NCBI RefSeq assembly: GCF_030150205.1
Contig: NZ_JASLGT010000011.1
Span: forward strand, 248,001 to 312,000
Direction of reading: 5' to 3'
DNA from: Niabella sp.
GTDB lineage: Bacteria > Bacteroidota > Bacteroidia > Chitinophagales > Chitinophagaceae
DNA length: 64,000 nt
Of the stretch, positions 56,412 through 64,000 are shown in pieces; position 1 is the stretch's first letter; each line of letters begins with the position of its first letter. The notes below the pieces were generated by a model. The model worked only from the letters and a program-made list of their open reading frames with translations. It was not told where the DNA came from and did not search any database. A program made the position numbers and the translations under genes.

Positions 56412-57317
56412 CTATTCTTTAATATATGCTGTAATTTCCTTGTAGATGCTGTTTTCGAGCGGTCCCTCCCGCATTGCCGTAAGGCATTCGCCGAGCTCCC
56501 CGGGATTTGAGGGCCCGATAACGATGCGGAAATCGAATGGAATATTCTGTAAAAAACGGAGTGCCAGCGAAGGCAATGAACGCTGGTTCTTCATTGCTAT
56601 TTTATGTACGCAGGATGCGGCGTCCACGTATTTTTGCTCCAGCCACTGCGGACGGTTGCGGGTAAAAGATTCGAACCGGTTGCCCAGTAATCCCATATGT
56701 AACGGACTGGCCGCCCAGTATGCCCTATTCCCCTGGCTACATTCGGGCAAAGAACTGTTCAGTGCGTCGATGGTACAGGCATTGAGCCGGTTAAATTCCA
56801 TCACCACATCAAAAATACCGGCATCGAGGTAGCGGTGAAATGAAGCCGGATAATTTCCGCCCAACCCGATCTGCTTTGCATAACCGTTCCGTTTCAATTC
56901 CTCCATTTTTAAAACGGCCGGTTCTATTTCCGCTGCAGGAATGGCTGCGGGTTCATGGAGGAACAACACATCAAGGTCTGACAGTCCCAGGGTCTTCAGA
57001 CTAAGATCCACGCTGCGGGCCATACCACCCGGCGTATAATCATAAATGCCCTGATCGGAGGTATAGCTTTTCAGGCGTCCCACCTTGGTGCTGATCTGCG
57101 GACGTGGACCCTTCCACTGCTGCAATGCCTGGCCCACAAAAGCCTCCCCATCTCCATAGGCCGGAGCCGTATCAATGGCCGGGATGCCTGCTTCCAGTGC
57201 CTGGATGATCGTATGCACCGAAGTTCCGGGATCAACAGGGCCCCAAACGCCCCCCAGACCGGCCGTTCCCAGCACATAGCGTTGTAACATGCCTGTTTCG
57301 CTGCTCCATTCATTCAT
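56412..57317 (-). CDS. Aldo/keto reductase, L-fucose (D-threo-aldose) dehydrogenase type
   Basis: A 301-residue NAD(P)-dependent enzyme. AKR signature: GIPAIDTAPAYGDGEAFVGQAL with Asp and Tyr of the active site, ISTKVGRL with the Lys, LFLHEP with the His, then IGLGGNY, FNRLNAC and cofactor-end IVIGPSNPGELGE. The D-threo-aldose dehydrogenase subgroup oxidises L-fucose to L-fucono-lactone. It is the first gene of its operon, divergent from the GntR regulator. Confidence 0.83.
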   Translation of the reverse strand: MNEWSSETGMLQRYVLGTAGLGGVWGPVDPGTSVHTIIQALEAGIPAIDTAPAYGDGEAFVGQALQQWKGPRPQISTKVGRLKSYTSDQGIYDYTPGGMARSVDLSLKTLGLSDLDVLFLHEPAAIPAAEIEPAVLKMEELKRNGYAKQIGLGGNYPASFHRYLDAGIFDVVMEFNRLNACTIDALNSSLPECSQGNRAYWAASPLHMGLLGNRFESFTRNRPQWLEQKYVDAASCVHKIAMKNQRSLPSLALRFLQNIPFDFRIVIGPSNPGELGECLTAMREGPLENSIYKEITAYIKE

Positions 57318-57411
57318 ATGCCATCAATTTGTTTAGCTGCGTAAAGCTATTTCATTTTACAGGACAGGCCCATTCCTATATTGCTTATTTCCTATGTTAT
57401 TTTGCTTTTTG

Positions 57412-57442
57412 TTTGATGGTGTTTTTTAGCCTTATACTTTTG
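57412..57442 (+). promoter_or_regulatory. Promoter of the GntR gene
   Basis: TTTG at 57412, 19-base spacer, TACTTTTG at 57435-57442: an excellent match to the Bacteroidota -33/-7 consensus. The start codon is about 50 bases further on. Confidence 0.72.
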
Positions 57443-57494
57443 TGTTATACATGAACCGTTCCGGTAGATGTATTTGTTTAACTGCATTTTTAAA

Positions 57495-58205
57495 ATGAAT
57501 CGGCTGGTGTACCAACAACCCCTTGACCATAATAGTATAGTGCCACTTCATCAACAGGCAGAAGAATGGCTGCGCCAACTGATCCGCGGGGAAGCATATC
57601 AGAAAGGCCTTCCTATTCCTCCCGAAGTACGGCTGGCCCAGCAGCTCTGTATATCCCGCAGTACGTTGCGACAGGCCATCAGTAAGCTGGTGTTTGAAGG
57701 CCTGCTGGTGCGAAAAAAAAGAAAGGGCACCTGTGTATCCGGCAACAAGCCGGTACTTACCGCTGCACTACAGGCTGCCATGCAGGCAACGGAACCTGAT
57801 ACCGGTCATCACCATTTTGAGCTGCACGTATCCTATACCACTGTATCCAATGAAGCCCTGCTCTTTTTTGGAATCAATACTCCTGTTAAAGTAGTGCGAC
57901 AGGAACGGCTGAGCGGCACAACGGAATCACCGCCTGAATATACCATTACCGAATTCAATCCGGTGCTTCCGGTTTCTGCTTCGGAGAACTTCAACCTGCC
58001 ACTCTCCGAAATCCTTGAAAAAGGCTGCCGGCTGAGTATCGAAAAAACACAGGAAACGCTGCATACGGTTGTCGCCGATCTTTTCCTTGCCGCAAAACTG
58101 GAAACGGTACCGGGCTTACCGCTCCTGGTGCGTAAACGGTATATTTATGTAACGGATGCATTCCCCGCTGCACTGGTAACGGTATATAATGGTACCGGTA
58201 AATGA
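57495..58205 (+). CDS. GntR family (HutC/UTRA) transcriptional regulator
   Basis: A 236-residue regulator. Winged helix: QQAEEWLRQLIRGEAYQKG, PPEVRLAQQLCISRSTLRQAISKLVFEGLLVRKKRKGTCV. The C-terminal half is a UTRA-type ligand domain (VVRQERLSGTTESPPEYTITEF, AAKLETVPGLPLLVRKRYIY). The ATG at 57495 is used because nine upstream residues are not family-like. Divergent from the AKR operon, it is a likely repressor of fucose genes, with a sugar or sugar acid as inducer. Confidence 0.9.
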   Translation: MNRLVYQQPLDHNSIVPLHQQAEEWLRQLIRGEAYQKGLPIPPEVRLAQQLCISRSTLRQAISKLVFEGLLVRKKRKGTCVSGNKPVLTAALQAAMQATEPDTGHHHFELHVSYTTVSNEALLFFGINTPVKVVRQERLSGTTESPPEYTITEFNPVLPVSASENFNLPLSEILEKGCRLSIEKTQETLHTVVADLFLAAKLETVPGLPLLVRKRYIYVTDAFPAALVTVYNGTGK

Positions 58206-58504
58206 CGGACGGCCTTTTGACCGGAGCTGTCAGTAATGATTGTATACATCTTTAAGCACTATAATAACAGGCTGGTATCTATTTTATTAAAATGATTGTT
58301 TATTAATGGTTTGCAGAAGTACAAACCATGGCCTGCGCCACGGGCGGTATCCTCACTGACCGGGCATAAATTTACTGGTAAGATTTACCTGAAAACCATT
58401 GACATTATTTCCTGTATCAACGGTTTTAGCTGCCTGAAGGTGTTGCCGACCTGCATAAAAGTCAGGGTAAGAGCGGCTATGTTTTTATATGCGCAATGAT
58501 ATAT

Positions 58505-59824
58505 TTACTTCCGGATCAGCGGAACAGACTCAGCATTCTTATCCATTTCCAATACCAGCACCGCATCATTTTCATCTGGCAGCTGCTGCGGAAGGGACAG
58601 GATGAGCTGTTCCTGTTCCAGTCGGAATGGGACTTTATCCCCCTGCAAAAAATATGCTTTCTTTACCCGGAGACCCGGCACCGCCGGCAGTTTCAGCGGT
58701 CCCGCAGGTTTTTGAAAAAGATGTATATAGATCTTATTGCCCTTACGGGTAGCGGCCAGTACACTGTCCGGTAAAAAAGGTCCGCCTTTTGTTGAGTAAA
58801 CGGACGCACCGTATTTCTTTAACCAGCTGCCCATTTCACGTAAGCGTGCAGCCTGCCGTTCTTCGATGCGACCATCCGGCATCGGGCCGATATTTAATAA
58901 AAGATTGCCATTTCCACCGGCGGTGCTGGCCAGGGTGCGGATACACTGTTGTAATGATTTCATGGCATCGCCGGGCTTCCAGGCCCATTGTGTACAAAGT
59001 GTAATACAGGACTCCCAGGGATCTGTCATATTGATGCCACCAACCTTTTGTTCGGGTGTGGCATAATCACCGGTTGTTGCAGCGCTCATCACTTCATGCG
59101 TACCCTTTCCCAGCCGGTTGTTGATGATCACTTCCGGATCCAGTTTTCGTAAAAAATCGTATATATCCCGGCCATGTGCTGCTGTCCAGGGAGCCTCCCA
59201 GTTTCCGTCGAACCAGAGCATATAGGGATGGTAATTGGTCACCAGCTCGGTCAACTGGTTTTTCATGTATTGCACAAACTGCTGCATATCCGCTTTGGGA
59301 TCCGGTACCGTGTTGCCATCGTTATGCAGCGGATAACGGCGGTCGTACCAATCCAGCACGGTATAGTAGATACAGAATTTGATCTTATATTTTTTACAGG
59401 CTTTTGCCAATGCCCCTACCACATCCTTTTTAAAGGGTGTATTCATGATATTGTAGTCTGAATAGGCTGTGGGCCAGAGACAAAAACCATCATGATGTTT
59501 TGCGGTAATGGTCAGGTATTTCATTCCCGCATCACGGGCGGTTTTTACCCATGCATCTGCATCAAATGATACCGGGTCAAATTTCTTATACAGGTTATCA
59601 TAATCGCTTTGCGACACCCCATGGTTACGCGACCAGCCAATCTCTGTTCCGCGCAGCGTAACCGGTCCCCAATGAATGAACATGCCAAACCGTTTGTCCA
59701 TAAATCCCTCCATGGTCTTTTTGCTGATGGAACTGTAAGGAACCTCTTGCTGTGCTATTAAAAGGCTACTGCTTAGCAGGATCAGCAAACCGATCAGTTG
59801 TATTTGTTTTATCATTTGTACCAT
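58505..59824 (-). CDS. GH29 alpha-L-fucosidase (retaining), secreted
   Basis: A 439-residue enzyme with signal to about residue 25 (GLLILLSSSLLIAQ). GH29 motifs: RFGMFIHWGPVTLRG, WSRNHG, MKYLTITAKHHDGFCLW, FCIYYTVLDWYDRRYP; the nucleophile Asp is in YMLWFDGNW near residue 206. Also GGNGNLLLNIGPMPDG. A short C-terminal beta-domain follows. It releases L-fucose from glycans; with FucP directly upstream it forms a release-and-import pair. Confidence 0.94.
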   Translation of the reverse strand: MVQMIKQIQLIGLLILLSSSLLIAQQEVPYSSISKKTMEGFMDKRFGMFIHWGPVTLRGTEIGWSRNHGVSQSDYDNLYKKFDPVSFDADAWVKTARDAGMKYLTITAKHHDGFCLWPTAYSDYNIMNTPFKKDVVGALAKACKKYKIKFCIYYTVLDWYDRRYPLHNDGNTVPDPKADMQQFVQYMKNQLTELVTNYHPYMLWFDGNWEAPWTAAHGRDIYDFLRKLDPEVIINNRLGKGTHEVMSAATTGDYATPEQKVGGINMTDPWESCITLCTQWAWKPGDAMKSLQQCIRTLASTAGGNGNLLLNIGPMPDGRIEERQAARLREMGSWLKKYGASVYSTKGGPFLPDSVLAATRKGNKIYIHLFQKPAGPLKLPAVPGLRVKKAYFLQGDKVPFRLEQEQLILSLPQQLPDENDAVLVLEMDKNAESVPLIRK

Positions 59825-59855
59825 TTTAAATTATATCAATTGCCGTTACTATTTG

Positions 59856-61115
59856 TTATTTCCGGACCGGTGCCCGGTATCCTTTTATTGCAAAATACAA
59901 TACGTATACATAACAGAGCGCCGGAAAAATAAATGCCCAGCTAATGCCCACGTTGTCTGAAATCAGCCCCATCGCCGGAGGAATTAATGCCCCGCCTACA
60001 ATGCCCATGATCAATAAGGAGGATGCTGTTTTTGTATGGTTTCCCAGCCCGTTGATGCTTAAGGTAAAAATAACCGGGTACATGATGGAGGTCAGCAAGC
60101 CAACCATCGATAACAGGAACAGCGATCCGTACCCGTTCACCAGTATGGCCGTTATCACCAGCAGGAAGGCCCCTCCCGCCGAAATGACTAACATCCGTGA
60201 TGCAGCTGCTTTCCGTAGTATATAAGCGCCTCCCAGTCTGCCAGCTAATACCAGGCCCATAAATAATGAAATAAACAATGCCGACTTTTGTTGTGTGAGA
60301 CCGGGCAATTTCAGCGACTGCGCATACCGGATCATAAAACTCACGATTCCTACCTCAGCCCCTACATAACAAAATACAGCCCCTACGCCCAGCAATAAGT
60401 GCGGATAATTAAGAATATCTTTAAAGGAATGTTTTCCGGTAACTTCATCCCGGATGGGCGGAAGTTTTATAAACAGTAATACCACCGCCATTATGAGAAA
60501 TAGCAATGCCAGTGAAACATAGGGCAGTTTCACAAGATTGGCCTCAGCAGCCAGGAAGTTTTGCAACTGACTTGCGGAATAGGTGCGGATCACCGTTTCC
60601 GGAATGTCTTCTTTATGCAACAGGAGCAGTGCTCCGATATAGGGTGCTGCCGTAGCGCCTACAGAGCCTACCGCTGCGGATAAGCTAAGCCTGCTGGATG
60701 CTTCAGCAGGATCGCCCAGTTTGGAAATATAGGGTGTGGCTGTTACCTCCAGGAACGTAAATCCTGCCGCCATGATAAAGAGCGCACCCAGGAACAAAGG
60801 ATAATAACGGATCTCTGCAGCGGGGTAAAACAACGCTGCCCCGGCCGCGGCCACCAACAACCCGGTAACCATTCCGGCCTTGTATCCTTTGCGATGAATA
60901 TACATGCCAGCCGGAATGGCCAGCAAGAAATAAGCGCCAAAGAAGGCCGATTGTACCAGGGAAGACTGGAAATCGCTTAGCTGGCAGGCACGTTTTAAAT
61001 GCGGGATCAATATGTCATTGATGTTCCGGCTCATGTTCCAGAAGAACATCAGGCTCATTACAATGCACAGTGGCACCAGGAACCGGGCGGGTTTTGATAT
61101 GGAGGATACAGGCAC
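59856..61115 (-). CDS. fucP: L-fucose:proton symporter (MFS)
   Basis: A 419-residue 12-helix transporter: FFWNMSRNINDILIPHLKRAC and LSDFQSSLVQSAFFGAYFLLAIPAGMYIHRKGYKAGM are the FucP-type signature (first helix and Asp, inter-helix motif); GFTFLEVTATPYISKLG and GLGNHTKTASSLLIMGIVGGALIPPAMG also match. Transports L-fucose across the inner membrane. Starts five bases after the mutarotase stop and is followed by GH29 after 31 bases. Confidence 0.9.
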   Translation of the reverse strand: MPVSSISKPARFLVPLCIVMSLMFFWNMSRNINDILIPHLKRACQLSDFQSSLVQSAFFGAYFLLAIPAGMYIHRKGYKAGMVTGLLVAAAGAALFYPAAEIRYYPLFLGALFIMAAGFTFLEVTATPYISKLGDPAEASSRLSLSAAVGSVGATAAPYIGALLLLHKEDIPETVIRTYSASQLQNFLAAEANLVKLPYVSLALLFLIMAVVLLFIKLPPIRDEVTGKHSFKDILNYPHLLLGVGAVFCYVGAEVGIVSFMIRYAQSLKLPGLTQQKSALFISLFMGLVLAGRLGGAYILRKAAASRMLVISAGGAFLLVITAILVNGYGSLFLLSMVGLLTSIMYPVIFTLSINGLGNHTKTASSLLIMGIVGGALIPPAMGLISDNVGISWAFIFPALCYVYVLYFAIKGYRAPVRK

Positions 61116-61120
61116 GCTGA

Positions 61121-61462
61121 TCAGTTATAAAGCTTAAAAATCTGTTTCATTTCCACCCAGTGTTCATCCGGTTTTGCAAAAGCCAGCCGTTGCTGAAAGG
61201 TATCCATCAGCCGGGCCCATTCCTGCTGCCGTGGCAGGGCCGCCATGGCCTCAAAGCCGGCTTGCAGCTCAAAACCGTCTGTTGTTTCCAGGATCATCAC
61301 CAACCGGTTCCCTGCCCGGTAAATATCCATTGTATAGATCCCACAACTCCGGATCCCGCCGATAATTTCCGGCCATACCTGGTCTGCCCGGTGATAGGCC
61401 TCATATTGACGGATGAGCTCCGGGTCATTCTTCAGATCCAATGTTAAACAAAAACGTTTCAT
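61121..61462 (-). CDS. L-rhamnose/L-fucose mutarotase-like protein
   Basis: A 113-residue cytosolic protein of the RhaM/COG3254 family: FCLTLDLKNDPELIRQYEAYH, VWPEIIGGIRSCGIYTMDIY, QQEWARLMDTFQQ and EHWVEMKQIFKLY. It speeds exchange between alpha and beta anomers. In this operon (L-fuconate dehydratase, FucP, GH29) L-fucose is the likely sugar. The start is 16 bases after the dehydratase stop. Confidence 0.88.
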   Translation of the reverse strand: MKRFCLTLDLKNDPELIRQYEAYHRADQVWPEIIGGIRSCGIYTMDIYRAGNRLVMILETTDGFELQAGFEAMAALPRQQEWARLMDTFQQRLAFAKPDEHWVEMKQIFKLYN

Positions 61463-61478
61463 ACCAGCTTTATTGTTT

Positions 61479-62705
61479 TTATGGTTCTACCAGTGCGCAG
61501 GAACTACCCGGCTCCTGCGGCGTTTTATAGTTACCGTCTTCAATCCTTACAGGATGTAAAAACGCTTTTTTCAAATGCGGGATATGTTCCAGGAACAGTG
61601 CTTCATGTCCCAGTTTTATATGATTAAACAGTACCAGGTGCTGATGCAGCTGTCCCATATCGCCTACATGTGGTACCACGGGGATGCCATATTTGCGGCA
61701 AAGCAGGCTAACGGTAATGAATTCACTTACGCCTCCCAGCCGAACGGCATCGGCCTGGATAAAGCCCACGCATTTTGCCTGCAGGTAGTTTTTAAAGATC
61801 ACCCGGTTGGGCACATGTTCTCCAATGGCCAGTGGTACCGGCGCAATAGCCCTTGCCAGCATGCGATGCGCCGCAATATCGTCCGGATGTGTGGGCTCCT
61901 CGATCCAGTAGGGTTTCATAGCACTCAGGGAACTGCAGATCTGTAAGGCCTGGGGCAGGGTCCATTGCTGATTGGCATCCAGCATTACTTTTACCGCATC
62001 GCCGGCTGTTGCTCTTACAATATGTGCCCGCCGGATATCCCGTTCCGCATCCGCCGATCCTACTTTTAACTTCAGGGCGGAAAAGCCGTTATTGATCGCC
62101 CGGTGGCAGTTTTCACGGATCTGTTCATCGTCATAATTAAACCATCCCACAGAGGTATCATACCCGGGATATCCCGTTTTTAAAATGGGCTCCCGTTGGG
62201 TTCTGGTTACTTCCTGCTCCCGGATAAGGGCTATGGCCTCCTCCCGGCTTAATTCATCTTCCAGGTAGCTCAGGTCCAGCGTGGCTACCAATTGTTCCGG
62301 GCTCAGATCGGTCAGCAGCTTCCAGAGCGGCACGCCTCTTTTCTGCGCCCACAGATCGTAACAGGCATTGGTTACGGATGCCAGGGCCAGGTGTACAATG
62401 CCTTTGTGCGGGCCCAGCCAACGGAACTGCTGCTCGTTAGACAAGCGATTGAACCAGTTGCCAAAGTCTGACATGATCGCTTCAATATCCGATCCCTTTA
62501 ATGCCTGCGCATAAAATGCTGCGGCCTTACATACCAGCTCGTTCCCGGCTCCAAGTGTAAAGGCGAAACCGGTACCTTTTATACCGCTGTCATCTACCAG
62601 TTCCGTAACCGCGTATGAATAAACCGGATTCCGGTGCACCGCATCGCTGCCGGCTCCCCCCGATAATGGAAATCGTCTGTCTTTAATCGCTATATCCCGA
62701 ATCAT
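61479..62705 (-). CDS. L-fuconate dehydratase (enolase superfamily)
   Basis: A 408-residue enzyme. Typical L-fuconate dehydratase marks: KTGYPGYDTSVGWFNYDDEQI; barrel residues SALKLKVGSADAERD (KxK), VMLDANQQW, YWIEEPTHPDD, AIGEHVPN, FIQADAVRLGG (dyad Asp) and VVPHVGDMGQLHQHL (His). It converts L-fuconate to 2-keto-3-deoxy-L-fuconate. Operon: SDR, this gene, mutarotase, FucP, GH29. Confidence 0.92.
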   Translation of the reverse strand: MIRDIAIKDRRFPLSGGAGSDAVHRNPVYSYAVTELVDDSGIKGTGFAFTLGAGNELVCKAAAFYAQALKGSDIEAIMSDFGNWFNRLSNEQQFRWLGPHKGIVHLALASVTNACYDLWAQKRGVPLWKLLTDLSPEQLVATLDLSYLEDELSREEAIALIREQEVTRTQREPILKTGYPGYDTSVGWFNYDDEQIRENCHRAINNGFSALKLKVGSADAERDIRRAHIVRATAGDAVKVMLDANQQWTLPQALQICSSLSAMKPYWIEEPTHPDDIAAHRMLARAIAPVPLAIGEHVPNRVIFKNYLQAKCVGFIQADAVRLGGVSEFITVSLLCRKYGIPVVPHVGDMGQLHQHLVLFNHIKLGHEALFLEHIPHLKKAFLHPVRIEDGNYKTPQEPGSSCALVEP

Positions 62706-62781
62706 ATATTAGTCCTGTCAATGTTTAATAAAAATAACACCTGTATGAACCGTCGCACTTTGACGGATACCTCTATTTCGT

Positions 62782-63543
62782 TTACCGCCGGTACCCCAGT
62801 TCGGCGCCCCCGCCCACAGGCAGGATGCATCCCGTTATAAACCGTGCTTTTTCGGAAACCAGGTATACACAGGCATCTGCGATCACATCGCCTTCGGGAC
62901 AATAGCCCAGGGCGTGGATTCCATCCAGGTAGGTTTCAATACCCGCCGTATCGGGTTGCTCCGTTGCCCATTCCCGCAGCAACGGCGTCCATACACCGGC
63001 CGGAGCCACTGCATTTACCCGGATGCCATCGGCCGCATAATCCAGCGCCATCGATTTGGTAAGCGCATCCACAGCCCCCTTGGTAGCTGTATAAGCTGCG
63101 TGATTGGCCTGCCCCATACTTCCTACCATACTGCTTGTGTTTAAAATACACCCTTTCGATCGCTGCAGTGCGGCAAGTGCATACCGGGTGGTTAAATAGA
63201 TACTGAATACGTTTACCTGCATCAGCGCCTGCCATTCGCCAACCGTGGTTTCATGCAGCGGTTTGGCCGGAGCTGCAATGCCCGCATTATTATGGATGCA
63301 ATCGATCACTCCGTAATGCTGTTCAATTTGCGCAACCGCTGTTTTCACCTGCGCTTCGTCAGACACATCGCAATGCAAATACAAATGTGCCTTACCGGTT
63401 TCTTCTCCTAACCGTTCAATGGCGCCTCGCTGTACATCCAGTACCGCCACCCGCGCGCCTTCCCTTGTATAGGCTTTTACACATTCATAACCGATACCGC
63501 TGGCCCCGCCTGTAACAACAATCACTTTATTTGATAATACCAT
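62782..63543 (-). CDS. SDR oxidoreductase, likely 2-keto-3-deoxy-L-fuconate dehydrogenase
   Basis: A 253-residue NAD-dependent SDR: VIVVTGGASGIGYECVKAY (TGxxxGxG), NNAGIAAP, CILNTSSMVGSMG and YTATKGAVDALTKS (YxxxK), then IRVNAVAPAGVWTPLL. In the fucose route it would oxidise 2-keto-3-deoxy-L-fuconate to the 2,4-diketo acid; the general SDR fold is certain, the substrate is inferred from the operon. First gene of the operon, divergent from the AraC gene at 63672. Confidence 0.85.
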   Translation of the reverse strand: MVLSNKVIVVTGGASGIGYECVKAYTREGARVAVLDVQRGAIERLGEETGKAHLYLHCDVSDEAQVKTAVAQIEQHYGVIDCIHNNAGIAAPAKPLHETTVGEWQALMQVNVFSIYLTTRYALAALQRSKGCILNTSSMVGSMGQANHAAYTATKGAVDALTKSMALDYAADGIRVNAVAPAGVWTPLLREWATEQPDTAGIETYLDGIHALGYCPEGDVIADACVYLVSEKARFITGCILPVGGGAELGYRR

Positions 63544-63671
63544 GGCAACTTTCGTTCTTCACAACAAAGAAATAAAATAATCCACAGCAAAGGCCGCATT
63601 GTATGTGCCATTACCTACACTATTTTAACATAAATGGTTTATTTTTGGCCAACAAAGGAATATCTTTAGGT

Positions 63672-64000
63672 ATGAAACCCATTCTTCTTAAAATCACATC
63701 CGGTCCGGCGATCTCGTTCAGCGCAAGGTCCGACAGTAAGTCGTATAAGAGTAACAGCTGGCATTACCACCCGGAGTTTGAGCTGATCCATGTGATAAAA
63801 GGTGGTGGTACGCTGTTTGCAGGGGATGGTATCCATCATTTCAAAAGCGGCGACCTGGTATTTATTGGCAGCTATCTGCCACATTACTGGAAGTTTGACA
63901 GCTTATATACCTCGGAGGTCCCGGCAAAATCTTATATTGAACTAACGCAGTTCCGTGAGGATTTCTGGGGTAAGGATTTTTTGACTATACCGGAAAATCA
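63672..64000 (+). CDS. AraC family regulator, N-terminal part (runs off the window)
   Basis: The ATG at 63672 opens a frame that is still open at the last base (109 codons). It encodes the cupin-type sensor: SNSWHYHPEFELIHVIKGG, LFAGDGIHHFKSGDLVFIGS and YLPHYWKF, the same style as the regulator at 51460 (SYLPHCW). The HTH part must lie beyond the window. Divergent from the fucose SDR operon, so a likely regulator of it. Confidence 0.82.
   Translation, partial: MKPILLKITSGPAISFSARSDSKSYKSNSWHYHPEFELIHVIKGGGTLFAGDGIHHFKSGDLVFIGSYLPHYWKFDSLYTSEVPAKSYIELTQFREDFWGKDFLTIPEN

Overview
The window looks like a Bacteroidota chromosome, most likely family Chitinophagaceae (the genus is a guess). Evidence: a SusC/SusD pair with a large polysaccharide-utilisation locus, Bacteroidota-style promoters (TTTG about 20 bases before TAnnTTTG), short lipoprotein signals ending in Cys, few Shine-Dalgarno sequences, and several short intergenic repeats of the kind common in this phylum. 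All product names come from reading protein motifs by eye; no database search was run.

Layout. (1) 1-8.4 kb is a defence island. The 3' half of a Z1-domain gene, a PD-(D/E)XK (DUF4420-type) gene and an AIPR gene form a tight, AT-rich operon like the described Mza (MutL-Z1-DUF-AIPR) system. It converges on a McrB-like AAA+ gene and a DUF2357 nuclease gene. (2) 8.6-27.7 kb is mixed core and accessory sequence: a four-helix-bundle gene flanked by G-rich repeats, purM, ribF, an ABC-F ATPase, a DUF3347 protein, tRNA-Lys, a divergent AraC/MFS pair, a BON lipoprotein with an SH3 protein, folC, tRNA-Leu, an ArsR-SRPBCC-hydrolase operon, and a Rieske-type FAD oxidoreductase. (3) 27.9-51 kb is a glycan-utilisation locus entirely on the minus strand. 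In transcription order it holds SusC, SusD, two paralogous secreted proteins of unknown family (the second broken), a third unknown secreted protein, GH95, GH20, GH20 and GH2, with gene remnants between them. An AraC regulator is divergent from susC. (4) 53-64 kb is an L-fucose uptake and catabolism region: one operon with an aldo/keto reductase, an enolase-superfamily enzyme, an SSS symporter and a lipoprotein mutarotase; a GntR regulator divergent from it; a second operon with an SDR, L-fuconate dehydratase, a mutarotase, FucP and GH29; and the start of another AraC regulator at the right edge.

How they fit. The surface and periplasmic enzymes (GH2, GH20, GH95, GH29) would strip Gal, HexNAc and Fuc from a fucosylated glycan imported through SusCD. 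Fucose would be imported by FucP or the SSS carrier, interconverted by mutarotases, oxidised by the AKR, dehydrated by L-fuconate dehydratase and oxidised by the SDR (non-phosphorylative route). The lactonase and the final diketo-acid hydrolase are not in the window.

Most notable: a 41-bp tandem duplication that breaks one member of an uncharacterised paralogous pair, with a second lesion at its 3' end; a decayed duplicate of the susC promoter and signal peptide just upstream of susC; a perfect 22-bp palindrome in the AraC-susC intergenic region; a lipoprotein mutarotase; and an enolase-superfamily enzyme that appears to lack the usual His/Asp dyad.
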